DNA of 64,000 nt from Arthrobacter sp. Bi26 (GTDB lineage: Bacteria; Actinomycetota; Actinomycetes; Actinomycetales; Micrococcaceae), in the NCBI RefSeq assembly GCF_918697925.1, contig NZ_CAKKMF010000016.1, forward strand, positions 1-64,000, written 5' to 3'. Position numbers and translations under genes: made by a program. Below are positions 49,557-58,612 of the stretch, in pieces. Below the pieces are notes generated by a model that was not told the origin of the DNA, did no database searches, and saw only the letters and a list, made by a program, of their open reading frames with translations. The stretch's first letter is position 1; each line of letters starts with the position of its first letter.

Positions 49557-51005
49557 ATGTCGTTGCACACAGCAAGCTCGCCCGCATCGGGCTCAAAACA
49601 TCGCGGATATCTCGCGCGTCTCACTGTCATCTCCACACTTGGCGGACTCCTGTTCGGCTACGACACCGGTGTCATATCCGGTGCGCTGCTCTACATGCAG
49701 GACTCCCTGAGCATGAGCCCCGTAGAAGAGGCCACTGTCGTCAGCGCACTGCTGTTTCCCGGTGCCGCGGTCGGAGCGCTAAGCGGTGGCCGGCTCGCCG
49801 ATAAGCTCGGACGGCGCGGCACGCTGCTTGTCTGCGCGCTGCTTTTCCTTCTCGGAGCGATAGGCTGCGCCATCGCGCCGACTGTGGGATTCATGGTGGT
49901 GGCCCGCGTCGTCCTCGGCCTAGGAGTCGGTGCCGCCGCCGTAACGTGCCCCCTCTACCTTGCAGAAATGGCGCCGGCGCATCTGCGCGGACGCATGGTC
50001 ACGATCAATGAATTGATGATCGTGACCGGCCAGATGCTCGCTTTTGCCATCAACGCCCTCCTCGACGCCGTCATCCACGACACGGAGGTCTGGCGCATCA
50101 TGCTTGGCGTTGCCTCCATCCCCGCCATTGCACTCCTGATCGGAATGCTCGTCCTGCCCGAATCGCCGCGCTGGTTCGCTATCCGTGACAGGTTCGACGA
50201 CAGCCGGCGCATCCTCGACCTCAGCCGCAGCCCGGAGGAAGCCGATTTCGAGTACAAGGAAATCGTCGAGTCCGCGAATATGGCCCGCAATGAGCGCTCC
50301 AGTGCCTGGCGCGATCTGAAGAACAATCCCTGGATGCGTCGGCTCCTCTGGGTTGGCATCGGGCTCGCCGTGGCCCAGCAGGCAACGGGCATCAATACCG
50401 TGAACTACTACGCACCCACCATCCTCGAGCGCAGCGGTCTCGGCGTGAGCGCATCGCTCGTAGCTACCATCGCGGTCGGTGTGACGTCGGTGCTGATGAC
50501 CGTCCTGGGCATCTGGCTGCTGGGCTTCATCGGGCGTCGCCGCATGCTGGTTATTGGCTTCTCCGGCGTCGTGGCTTCGCAGGCACTGCTCGCCGTCGTT
50601 TTCACGCTCCCCCAGTCGGACCTTGTCAGTTACACCATCCTGGTGGCGATGATGCTGTTCGTGGCCTTCGTGCAGTGCTTCATCGGAACCTGCGTGTGGC
50701 TATTGCTTTCCGAAATTTTCCCGCTGGCAATCCGCGGCTTCGCCATGGGCATTGCGGTGTTCGCACTCTGGACCGTGAACGCGGCGATCTCTTTCCTGTT
50801 CCCGATCCTGGTCGTCGCCCTGGGCTCAACCGGCACGTTCACCGTGTTCGTGCTGGTGAACATCCTGTCCCTGATCTTTGTGGCGAAATTTGTCCCGGAG
50901 ACAAAGGGACAATCGCTGGAAGAGTTGGAGGTGCACTTCCGCACCGGAGGCATACCGATCATCGCGCCCCCCGCGGCGCCCGGCGAGAAGGCCGTAGCGC
51001 TGTAA
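49557..51005 (+). CDS. MFS sugar transporter (sugar porter family)
   Basis: A 482-residue, 12-helix sugar:H+ symporter. Family marks: FGYDTGVISGALLY in helix 1, GRLADKLGRR in loop 2-3, PESPRWF after helix 6, and PETKG at the C-terminus. Similar to XylE, GalP and inositol porters. ATG at 49557 with GAGGAAG upstream is chosen; the frame is open through the operator but is not expected to be coding. Followed by a hairpin and the LacI gene. Confidence 0.92.
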   Translation: MSLHTASSPASGSKHRGYLARLTVISTLGGLLFGYDTGVISGALLYMQDSLSMSPVEEATVVSALLFPGAAVGALSGGRLADKLGRRGTLLVCALLFLLGAIGCAIAPTVGFMVVARVVLGLGVGAAAVTCPLYLAEMAPAHLRGRMVTINELMIVTGQMLAFAINALLDAVIHDTEVWRIMLGVASIPAIALLIGMLVLPESPRWFAIRDRFDDSRRILDLSRSPEEADFEYKEIVESANMARNERSSAWRDLKNNPWMRRLLWVGIGLAVAQQATGINTVNYYAPTILERSGLGVSASLVATIAVGVTSVLMTVLGIWLLGFIGRRRMLVIGFSGVVASQALLAVVFTLPQSDLVSYTILVAMMLFVAFVQCFIGTCVWLLLSEIFPLAIRGFAMGIAVFALWTVNAAISFLFPILVVALGSTGTFTVFVLVNILSLIFVAKFVPETKGQSLEELEVHFRTGGIPIIAPPAAPGEKAVAL

Positions 51006-51028
51006 GCCCACCGGTCCGGCTGGCACAT

Positions 51029-51057
51029 GGCCGCCGCGGTCCTCGGCCGCGGCGGCC
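51029..51057 (+). terminator. Hairpin between sugar porter and LacI gene
   Basis: A perfect 11-bp GC stem (51029-51039 with 51047-51057), 7-nt loop, 23 nt after the porter stop. No T-run. Confidence 0.65.
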
Positions 51058-51147
51058 CAGCAGCAGCGGTGCCGGTTCCCGCACCCATGGGGGCGGCGGC
51101 CGGGAGCCGTTGCCCTTCCCGCGATACGCTAGCTGGCAGGAGGCCAC

Positions 51148-52185
51148 TTGTCGGGGAATGCATTAAATCAACATGGAGCGGCCAGGCGCGCCACCATTGA
51201 GGATGTGGCGCGGGAAGCCGGCGTATCGCGGGCACTGGTGTCCCTGGTGCTCCAGGGTTCGCCAAAGGTAAGTCAACAAAAAAGAGAAGCCGTCGCCATC
51301 GCCATGGCTGCACTCGACTACCGGCCAAGCAACGCGGCCCGCTCACTTGCCAGCGGACGCACGCGAACAGTCGGAGTGCTGCTGGATGACCTTGCCAATC
51401 CGTGGTTCGTGGAGCTGCTCGACGGCATGCAGAGCATCTTCCGGGAGCAAAAGCTGAGGATGGTCCTCGGCGACTCCCAATATCTGGCCCGCCCTGGGGA
51501 AAGCCCGGTGTCCGCGTTCATGGAAATGCGCGTCGACGGACTCGTCATCGCCGGGGATCTCAACGCCGATGAAGATCTCACCCGTGCCACACTGCATACC
51601 CCAGCCGTCGTCGCCGGCACCCGCGCCTTCGACCTGCCGGCAGCGGACCGTGTCACCAACGACGACGCCGCCGGCGCCCGCATGGCCGTCGAACACCTCA
51701 TTGGCCTCGGCCACAAAGACATTGCCTTCCTCACCGCCCCCACCGGATCCGCTAGGGTGCGGGCCGACTCCTACCGGGACACGATGACCCGCCACGGCCT
51801 GCAGGACAACATCCGGGTGGAGCCCACGGACATGAGCGAACACTCCGGCTTTGTGGCAATGCGCCGCCTTATCGACGGCGGCCGGACGCCCACGGCGGTC
51901 TTCGCCGCCAACGACATCCTTGCCGTCGGTGCGCTCTCGGCCGCCGACGATCACGGCATCAGCGTTCCTTCACAACTTTCACTCGTTGGATACGACAACA
52001 CCTATCTCGCCGGGATACGGCACCTCTCCCTCACCACAGTCGACCCCGTCAGCCGCGACGTAGGCATCCGCGCCGCGGAGTTTCTCCTCGCCCGCATCGC
52101 CGACCGCTCCCTCCCGCCACGTACCGACGTGCTGACCCCGCGCCTCGTCGTTCGCAACAGCACCTCACACGCCTCCCGCGCCTAA
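51148..52185 (+). CDS. LacI-family transcriptional regulator
   Basis: A 345-residue repressor: HTH ATIEDVAREAGVSRALVSLV then the hinge helix and periplasmic-binding-like ligand domain (TVGVLLDDLANPWF, GYDNTYLAGIRHLSLTTVD). TTG start with GGAGG upstream; no better in-frame start fits the HTH. It probably senses the sugar carried by the upstream porter and binds 49452-49469. Confidence 0.9.
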   Translation: MSGNALNQHGAARRATIEDVAREAGVSRALVSLVLQGSPKVSQQKREAVAIAMAALDYRPSNAARSLASGRTRTVGVLLDDLANPWFVELLDGMQSIFREQKLRMVLGDSQYLARPGESPVSAFMEMRVDGLVIAGDLNADEDLTRATLHTPAVVAGTRAFDLPAADRVTNDDAAGARMAVEHLIGLGHKDIAFLTAPTGSARVRADSYRDTMTRHGLQDNIRVEPTDMSEHSGFVAMRRLIDGGRTPTAVFAANDILAVGALSAADDHGISVPSQLSLVGYDNTYLAGIRHLSLTTVDPVSRDVGIRAAEFLLARIADRSLPPRTDVLTPRLVVRNSTSHASRA

Positions 52186-52374
52186 CGCCCGCGGCCACCA
52201 CCCCAAGGCAGCGTGCAGCTCACCCCGTAGGAGCTGACTGCTCCCTGCCTCCCTGGCATTCCCGGGGTACGCGCCCCCCGGACGCCCGAGTGCCCTGGAA
52301 CTGTTCAGGATGTGTTCAGAGGGCCATTGCTCCAGGATCTGGCTGGGACATCTGATCATTGCTAGCGTGGCGGA

Positions 52375-53619
52375 ATGAACTCGTCGAAGACCCCCGCCGA
52401 GATCCTCAACATTGCCGGTAACGAGGTTCGCATCTCGAGTCCGGACAAGATGGTGTTCCCCGAGCCCGGGCTGACCAAGCTCGACTTGGTTCGCTACTAC
52501 CTCGCCGTCGCGGATGGTGCGCTGCGGGGCGCCGGCGGACGACCCATGGTGCTCAAACGCTTCCCGAGGGGGATCGGCGCTGAGCCGTTCTTCCAGAAGC
52601 GCGTGCCTGAAAAGCACCCCGACTTCATCTACACGACGACGCTGCACTACGCGTCCGGGAGGTCAGCCGAAGAGGCCGTCATCCGGGATGCTGCGGGCTT
52701 GGCGTGGGTGGTGAATCTTGGATGCCTGGACCTCAACCCGCACCCCGTGCGTGCCGAGGACCTCGAGCACCCCGACGAACTCCGGGTCGACCTCGACCCG
52801 ATGCCGGGGGTCGACTGGCAGCAGATCGTTGATGTCGCGTATGTCGCACGGGAGGTTCTCGACGACGTCGGACTGGTGGGGTGGCCGAAGACGAGCGGTT
52901 CGCGGGGACTCCACATCCTCGTGCGCATCGCGCCCCAGTGGTCGTACCGCGACGTGCGGCTCGCCGCCGAGACCCTCGCCCGCGAGGTCGAGAACCGAGC
53001 TCCGGGCCTCGCCACCGCGCGGTGGTGGAAGGAGGAGCGCGGCGAGAGTGTGTTCGTCGACTTCAATCAGAACGCCAAGGACCGCACCGTGGCATCGGCG
53101 TACTCGATCCGGCCCCTGCCCGACGCCCGAGTCTCGACTCCGCTCACGTGGGACGAGGTGACCTCCACCCGGCCGGAACAATTCACGGTGCCCACGGTGC
53201 TTGAGCGCTTCGCAGTGATGGGCGACCCCCACTCCGGCATCGACGACGCGGCCGGGACACTCGACAAACTCATCACTTTGGCTGCCGAGCTCGGCCCCGC
53301 AGAAAAACCGCCGCGCGCCGGCGACGGCGTGGGCCGCCGGCAGTCGCTGATGCCGCTTATCGAGGTGGCACGCACCAAGACCAAGCCCGAGGCGCTCGCG
53401 GCGCTCGACGAATGGAAAACCCGGCATGCGGACCTCGTCCCGGCCCTGCATCCCGCCGACATACTCGTCGACGGAATGCGCGGATCGAGTTCCCTCTGGT
53501 ACCGGGTGCGGGTGAACCTGCAGCATGTCCCCGAAAATGAGCGGCCGCCACAGCAGGAGCTCATCGCTGACTACAACCCATGGGCAGGCAAAAAGTGGCC
53601 GGGGCGCCCTGCGTCCTGA
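52375..53619 (+). CDS. Stand-alone LigD-type polymerase domain (archaeo-eukaryotic primase fold)
   Basis: A 414-residue protein with the NHEJ polymerase domain alone. The metal-binding DLDP motif is at ~140, SGSRGLHILV at ~178, and a third acid in SVFVDFNQNAKDRT. No nuclease or ATP-dependent ligase domain, and no Ku gene adjacent. About 110 extra residues follow the canonical ~300-residue domain. Likely fills or extends ends during DNA break repair with Ku and a ligase encoded elsewhere. Confidence 0.88.
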   Translation: MNSSKTPAEILNIAGNEVRISSPDKMVFPEPGLTKLDLVRYYLAVADGALRGAGGRPMVLKRFPRGIGAEPFFQKRVPEKHPDFIYTTTLHYASGRSAEEAVIRDAAGLAWVVNLGCLDLNPHPVRAEDLEHPDELRVDLDPMPGVDWQQIVDVAYVAREVLDDVGLVGWPKTSGSRGLHILVRIAPQWSYRDVRLAAETLAREVENRAPGLATARWWKEERGESVFVDFNQNAKDRTVASAYSIRPLPDARVSTPLTWDEVTSTRPEQFTVPTVLERFAVMGDPHSGIDDAAGTLDKLITLAAELGPAEKPPRAGDGVGRRQSLMPLIEVARTKTKPEALAALDEWKTRHADLVPALHPADILVDGMRGSSSLWYRVRVNLQHVPENERPPQQELIADYNPWAGKKWPGRPAS

Positions 53620-53778
53620 CACCACAGGATGCTGGCCATGCCACGCCAGGAGCCAACCTGTGCCCGGATGGTCATGTGCAGTCTCGCGAGTCGCGGTCCG
53701 GTGACCCGATCATTGGCGGAGTGAGGTCATAGCCCACGGCTCCCCCGCGCCGGGTCGCGTTCAGGGACCCGACGCGAC

Positions 53779-54036
53779 CTATGCGAGCGAGAGGAAGAGC
53801 TTTTCCAGGTCCTTCGTGTCCATGCTTCCGTCTTTCCTGACGATGCACTGCTCCAGGCCGCTGGCGATGATTGCGAAGCCCGCCCGGTCGAGTGCCTTCG
53901 AGACGGCCGCGAGCTGGGTGACGATGTCCTTGCAGTCGCGGCCCTCCTCCAGCATGCGGGTCACGGCCGCGAGCTGGCCCTGGGCGCGCTTGAGCCGGTT
54001 CACTACGGGGGTCAGTTCGGTTGAATCGAGTTGCAC
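53779..54036 (-). CDS. CsoR/CstR-family metal or persulfide sensing repressor
   Basis: An 85-residue helical repressor (DUF156). Cys35 (GRDCKDI) and Cys64 (LEQCIV) are present, but the His four residues before the second Cys, a Cu(I) ligand in CsoR, is Gly here. Two Cys without the His fit CstR, which senses persulfide by forming a di- or trisulfide. GTG at 54036 has GGAGA upstream. Divergent from the rhodanese operon, with tandem operators between. Confidence 0.82.
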   Translation of the reverse strand: MQLDSTELTPVVNRLKRAQGQLAAVTRMLEEGRDCKDIVTQLAAVSKALDRAGFAIIASGLEQCIVRKDGSMDTKDLEKLFLSLA

Positions 54037-54072
54037 GGGAGTCTCCAAGCCACAGGGTGATGCACCCAATCC

Positions 54073-54131
54073 TATACCCCCGGGGGTGTTTTGCATACCC
54101 CTGGGGGTATCTGCAATACTCGGTGGGGTAT
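54073..54131. promoter_or_regulatory. Tandem CsoR/CstR-type operators
   Basis: ACCCCCGGGGGT (54076-54087, perfect), ATACCCCTGGGGGTAT (54095-54110, one mismatch) and a weaker ATACTCGGTGGGGTAT (54116-54131) lie about 21 nt apart, two helical turns, in the divergent promoter. TACCCC-GGGGTA dyads are typical of this repressor family. Confidence 0.8.
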
Positions 54132-54167
54132 TCACCCTGCTTTCCCGCTTGTCTCGAAAGGACACCC

Positions 54168-54791
54168 ATGACACCCCCTTCGCCCGCAGCAACACCGGCG
54201 GTAACGGCGCTGGCTCCGGAAATCCTGAGCAGCTGGATCGCCGAGCACCACGACCTCCTCGTCATCGATGTACGCTCCGCCGCAGAGTTCGAGTCCGTTC
54301 ACATCCGCGGCTCCTACAACGTCCCCCTGCCCCTGCTGTCCGAGCACACCCAGGAACTCGCCGCCCGGCTGGGCAGCAGGGTGGTCCTGGTTTGCCAGTC
54401 CGGCGCGCGCGCCGAGCAGGCGCGCCAGCGCCTCGGCGGAGCCGGAATCGACACGGCGTACGTCCTCAGCGGAGGGGTGCCGGCATTCGCCGCGGCCGGC
54501 GGCGACGTCGTCCGCGGGAAGAACCGCTGGGATCTGGAACGCCAGGTCCGCCTCGCCGCGGGCTCGCTCGTGGTCCTGGGACTGGCCGGAGGAAAATTCA
54601 TCTCGCCCAAGATCCGCATGCTCGCCGGCACAATCGGCGCGGGCCTGACCTTCTCGGCCGCCACCAATACCTGCGCCATGGGCCAGGCTCTGTCGGCAAT
54701 GCCGTGGAACAAGGCCGCCAAGGAGCCCACCCGCGAAACCGCGATCCTGCAGCTGCCCCTGGCCGCGGCGCGGCTGACCCCCGCGGCATGA
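54168..54791 (+). CDS. Rhodanese with C-terminal DUF2892 membrane domain
   Basis: A 207-residue sulfurtransferase. The rhodanese domain has active-site loop CQSGAR with Cys76; two hydrophobic helices at the C-terminus (GSLVVLGLAGG ... GAGLTFSAATNTCAMGQALS) form a YgaP-like DUF2892 anchor. It moves sulfane sulfur between thiols. ATG at 54168 follows AAAGGA; earlier in-frame codons cross the operators. Its stop overlaps the next ATG. Confidence 0.88.
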   Translation: MTPPSPAATPAVTALAPEILSSWIAEHHDLLVIDVRSAAEFESVHIRGSYNVPLPLLSEHTQELAARLGSRVVLVCQSGARAEQARQRLGGAGIDTAYVLSGGVPAFAAAGGDVVRGKNRWDLERQVRLAAGSLVVLGLAGGKFISPKIRMLAGTIGAGLTFSAATNTCAMGQALSAMPWNKAAKEPTRETAILQLPLAAARLTPAA

Positions 54792-55546
54792 TCCCGGCCC
54801 TGGCACTGGGGCTGCTCGTCGGGATCGTGCTCGGCGTCGTGGGCGGCGGTGGGTCCATCATCGCTGTCCCAGCCCTGGTGTACGGAGTGGGACTGAGCCC
54901 CGCGCAGGCCATTCCCACGTCCCTGCTGGTGGTCGGTGTCTCGTCACTGGCGGCCCTGCTCCCGCGGCTGCGCGAGGGCATTAACTGGCCCGTGGTGCTG
55001 CTCGTCGGCGCCGCCGGCATGCCCGCGGCCTGGGGCGGAACGGCGGTGGGCCGCCTTTTGGACCCGAACATCCTGATGCTCGCCTTTGCGGCGATCATGG
55101 TGATCGCCGGAATCCGCATGCTGACCAGCACCACCGAATCCGAGGGCTCGTGCAGCACCGGGCCCACCAGGGCCTTCCGCACCTGCGCCCCCAAAGCCGT
55201 GGGAGTCGGGCTCCTGGTGGGCTTCCTGACCGGGCTGCTGGGCGTGGGCGGCGGATTCCTCATCACCCCGGCCCTCACCCTGTTCCTCGGACTGCGCACG
55301 AAACAAGCCGTGGGCTCGTCCCTGGCCATTATCGTGATCAATTCCGCCGCAGGCTTCGGCGCCCACGCCGCCGGCTTCACCATCGAATGGCCCACCATTC
55401 TGGCCTTCGCAGTCCCGGCGGTCCTCGGCTCACTCTTCGCAGCCCGCTTCGCCCGCCGGCTGAAAGACAAACACGTCCGCCTGTCGTTTGCCGTTCTCAT
55501 CTTCGCCGTCGCGGCCTGGGTCACGGCAAGCACCGCCACCGCCTGA
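54788..55546 (+). CDS. TauE/SafE-family membrane exporter (probable sulfite export)
   Basis: A 252-residue protein with about eight membrane segments arranged as two repeats: GIVLGVVGGGGSIIAVPALV and GLLGVGGGFLITPAL are the paired family motifs. In cst-like operons TauE exports sulfite produced from persulfide. ATG overlaps the rhodanese stop (ATGA). Confidence 0.88.
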   Translation: MIPALALGLLVGIVLGVVGGGGSIIAVPALVYGVGLSPAQAIPTSLLVVGVSSLAALLPRLREGINWPVVLLVGAAGMPAAWGGTAVGRLLDPNILMLAFAAIMVIAGIRMLTSTTESEGSCSTGPTRAFRTCAPKAVGVGLLVGFLTGLLGVGGGFLITPALTLFLGLRTKQAVGSSLAIIVINSAAGFGAHAAGFTIEWPTILAFAVPAVLGSLFAARFARRLKDKHVRLSFAVLIFAVAAWVTASTATA

Positions 55547-55594
55547 CAGACAAGGAAAACCATGGCTGTGGGCCGCGGGCGCACACGCGGTAGT

Positions 55595-55613
55595 GGATAC
55601 CCCGGTGGTATCC
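55595..55613. promoter_or_regulatory. Possible internal CsoR/CstR-type operator
   Basis: GGATACC-CCGGT-GGTATCC is a perfect 7-5-7 dyad in the 129-nt gap before the persulfide dioxygenase gene. It resembles the operators at 54073-54131, which would give the second half of the cluster its own control. Confidence 0.55.
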
Positions 55614-55675
55614 AGCCATGAAGCAAGAGCACTGCCACCATTTCCCCTCCACCCCCCTTACGAAGGAGAGCACCA

Positions 55676-57085
55676 ATGCTTATCGAACGCATTTACGATG
55701 AAGACCTCGCCCAGGCGAGCTACCTGATCGGCTGCCAGGCAAAGGGTGAGGCCGTTGTTGTGGACGGCCGCCGCGACATCGCGGTGTACCAGGAGCTGGC
55801 CCGGAAGAACGGCATGAAGATCGTGGCCGTCACAGAGACCCACATCCACGCCGACTACCTCTCCGGCACCCGCGAACTGGCCGCCGCCACCGGCGCCAAG
55901 ATCTACGTCTCAGGTGAAGGCGGCCCGGACTGGCAGTACGAATTCGACGGCGGACGGCTCTACGACGGCGACAAGATCACGCTGGGCAACATCACCATCC
56001 AGGCCCTCCACACTCCGGGCCACACCCCCGAACATCTGTCCTTCCTGGTCACCGACGGTGCGTTCAGCGACCAGCCCGGCTACCTGCTCTCCGGCGACTT
56101 CGTCTTCTCGGGTGACCTTGGACGTCCGGACCTGCTCGACGAGGCAGCCGGCGGCGTGGACACCCGCTTCGAAGGCGCCAGGCAGCTCTTCGCCAGCCTG
56201 CGGGACAAGTTCCTGACCCTGCCGGACTACGTCCAGGTCCACCCTGCCCATGGTGCGGGCAGCGCCTGCGGCAAGGCCCTCGGCGCCATCCCCTCCTCCA
56301 CCGTCGGTTATGAGCGCCTTTACGCGTGGTGGGGACCTTATCTGGCCGCCAATGACGAGCAGGGCTTCGTCGACGAGCTCCTCGACGGTCAGCCTGACGC
56401 CCACGCCTACTTCGGCCGGATGAAGCGCGTAAACCGCGAAGGCCCGCCCGTCATGGGCGAACGCGCTCCCCTGCCGGAACTGGACACCGCCGCCGTCGCC
56501 AAGGGCCTCGCCGGGGACAGGGTGACCTTCATCGACACCCGCTCCAACACCGAAGTCCACGAAGGCACCGTCAGCGGCTCCCTGAACGTTCCCGCCGGCA
56601 AGTCTGTGGCCAGCTATGGCGCCTGGGTGGTGAACCCCGAAACCGACAAGAACCCCTTGGTACTCCTGGCCCCGGACCAGGACGCCGCGCAGGAGGTGAG
56701 GGACCACCTGATCCGCGTCGGCATCGACAACATCGCCGGCTACGTCACCAGCCTCGACGGTCTGCCCACGACCACTCCGAAGCTGATCCAGCCCGCGGAC
56801 CTCGCTGATTTCGATGCGGCCCTGGTGCTTGATGTCCGCAACCGCACCGAGCACGCCGCCGGGCACATCCCGGGATCCCGCCAGCTCAGCGGCGGCCGCC
56901 TCATGTGGCACCTGGACGAGCTCCCCACCGAGGGCACCATCGTGACCTACTGCCAGAGCGGGGTCCGGAACTCCGTCGCGGCCAGCGCCCTGCGCCGCGC
57001 CGGCTACGACATCGTCGAGCTCGACGGCAGCTACGCAGGCTGGACGGCCTGGCAGCTGTCACGGCAGTCCGTCTCCAGCAACTGA
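55676..57085 (+). CDS. Persulfide dioxygenase-rhodanese fusion (CstB/BlhA-like)
   Basis: A 469-residue fusion. The N-terminal ETHE1-like metallo-beta-lactamase domain has THIHADYLSGTRELA (metal ligands H56, H58, D60), GHTPEHLSF and the later Asp in SGDFVFSGDLGRPDL. Two rhodanese domains follow; the first lacks an active Cys and the second has YCQSGVR. It oxidises persulfides to sulfite with O2 and transfers sulfane sulfur, giving thiosulfate. AAGGAG precedes the ATG. It links the rhodanese/TauE genes to the MFS gene. Confidence 0.92.
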   Translation: MLIERIYDEDLAQASYLIGCQAKGEAVVVDGRRDIAVYQELARKNGMKIVAVTETHIHADYLSGTRELAAATGAKIYVSGEGGPDWQYEFDGGRLYDGDKITLGNITIQALHTPGHTPEHLSFLVTDGAFSDQPGYLLSGDFVFSGDLGRPDLLDEAAGGVDTRFEGARQLFASLRDKFLTLPDYVQVHPAHGAGSACGKALGAIPSSTVGYERLYAWWGPYLAANDEQGFVDELLDGQPDAHAYFGRMKRVNREGPPVMGERAPLPELDTAAVAKGLAGDRVTFIDTRSNTEVHEGTVSGSLNVPAGKSVASYGAWVVNPETDKNPLVLLAPDQDAAQEVRDHLIRVGIDNIAGYVTSLDGLPTTTPKLIQPADLADFDAALVLDVRNRTEHAAGHIPGSRQLSGGRLMWHLDELPTEGTIVTYCQSGVRNSVAASALRRAGYDIVELDGSYAGWTAWQLSRQSVSSN

Positions 57086-57120
57086 CTTCAGGCAGCATCC
57101 GAAAATATTGATGGACGGCA

Positions 57121-57154
57121 TGGGCGGCGGCACGGGACACCCGGCCGCCGCCCA
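57121..57154 (+). terminator. Hairpin after the persulfide dioxygenase fusion
   Basis: A perfect 10-bp stem, 57121-57130 with 57145-57154, 14-nt loop. It may attenuate rather than end transcription into the MFS gene 31 nt on. Confidence 0.6.
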
Positions 57155-57184
57155 CGCTGCCACCCCGGCAACTGGAGCGCGTTC

Positions 57185-58507
57185 ATGACGTCCCGCATCA
57201 CCGCTTCACCACAGCATCCAGGACGGCAGGATGGCATCACGCTGGGCCTGCGGCAGAACCTGGCCCAGTTCATCCTCCTCGTTGCGGTCAACGCCCTCGT
57301 CGGCGGCGCCTTGGGCCAGGAACGGACCGTCCTGCCGCTGCTCGCGGAAAAGGTCTTCCACCTGGACCTGTACGCCTCCGCGCTGACCTACATTCTGGCG
57401 TTCGGGCTGGCCAAAGCCGCCACCAACTACTTCGCCGGCACCCTCTCGGACCGCTATGGACGCAGGCCGGTCCTGGTGGCGGGGTGGCTCATCGCCCTCC
57501 CCGTCCCCCTCCTGTTGATCTTCGGGCCTTCCTGGGGCTGGATCGTGGCGGCCAATGTCGTCCTGGGCATCAGCCAAGGCCTGACTTGGTCCACCACGGT
57601 CATGATGAAGATGGATCTCGTTGGCCCCGAACGCCGGGGCCTGGCGATGGGCCTGAACGAAGCAGCCGGTTACCTCGGCGTCGCCGGCACTGCCCTGGCC
57701 ACCGGCTATATCGCCTCCGCCTACGGACTGCGTCCAGGGCCGTTCCTGCTCGGCGCCGCCTTCATCGCCGTCGGCCTCGGGCTGTCCGTCCTGACCATCC
57801 GCGAGACACACCACCATGCCAAAGCCGAAGCCGCCGTCCACGTCCCGGTCCACGCCGGAAGCCATGCCGGGCTGAGCAACCGTGACGTCTTTACGCTGAC
57901 AAGCTTCCGTGACAAATCACTGTCCTCCGTCAGTCAGGCCGGCATGGTGAACAACCTCAACGACGGCCTGGCCTGGGGATTGTTCCCCGTCCTCTTCGCC
58001 GCCGGCGGGCTCAGCATAGAACGCATCGGCATCCTCGCGGCCGTGTATCCCGCCGTCTGGGGCGCGGGCCAACTGATCACCGGCGCCCTCTCGGACCGGA
58101 TCGGGCGAAAGCCCCTGATCGCAGGTGGCATGCTCGTCCAGGCAGCAGCGCTGGCCATGGTCGCATTCGGAAACGACTTCGGAATCTGGCTGGCCGCTGT
58201 AGTCCTGCTCGGTGCCGGCACTGCCATGGTCTACCCCACGCTGCTAGCCGCGATCGGCGACGTCGCCCACCCCGCATGGCGGGCCAGGTCCGTCGGCATA
58301 TACCGGCTGTGGCGCGACGGCGGGTTCGCCGTCGGCGCCGTGCTCTCCGGCTGCGTCGCCGACGCCTACGGCATCCCTGCAGCCGTCGCCGTCGTCGCCG
58401 CCCTGACGGCGGCCTCGGGAATCGTCGTGGCGGTACGGATGCGAACCACCGACCACGCGGTTTTCCGGGGTGAACGGGGGGAACGCGTTCCGCCCGACGG
58501 CATCTGA
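57185..58507 (+). CDS. MFS transporter, sulfur-cluster associated
   Basis: A 440-residue MFS carrier with 12 segments; DRYGRRPVLV in loop 2-3 and DRIGRKPLIAG in loop 8-9 are the family signatures. A His-rich loop (REAHHHA-like, ETHHHAKAEAA) joins the halves. It directly follows the sulfide-oxidising genes on the same strand and may export sulfur oxyanions or another metabolite of that pathway. Substrate unknown. Confidence 0.85.
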   Translation: MTSRITASPQHPGRQDGITLGLRQNLAQFILLVAVNALVGGALGQERTVLPLLAEKVFHLDLYASALTYILAFGLAKAATNYFAGTLSDRYGRRPVLVAGWLIALPVPLLLIFGPSWGWIVAANVVLGISQGLTWSTTVMMKMDLVGPERRGLAMGLNEAAGYLGVAGTALATGYIASAYGLRPGPFLLGAAFIAVGLGLSVLTIRETHHHAKAEAAVHVPVHAGSHAGLSNRDVFTLTSFRDKSLSSVSQAGMVNNLNDGLAWGLFPVLFAAGGLSIERIGILAAVYPAVWGAGQLITGALSDRIGRKPLIAGGMLVQAAALAMVAFGNDFGIWLAAVVLLGAGTAMVYPTLLAAIGDVAHPAWRARSVGIYRLWRDGGFAVGAVLSGCVADAYGIPAAVAVVAALTAASGIVVAVRMRTTDHAVFRGERGERVPPDGI

Positions 58508-58612
58508 GCGCGAGACGCACGCTCCGAGGATGCGGTTCCTGCGCGGTTCCCCGCCGTCGTCAACCCCTGGAGGTGCCATGACGCGGCTCGGAGCAGGTGG
58601 GAGGATGGGCGC

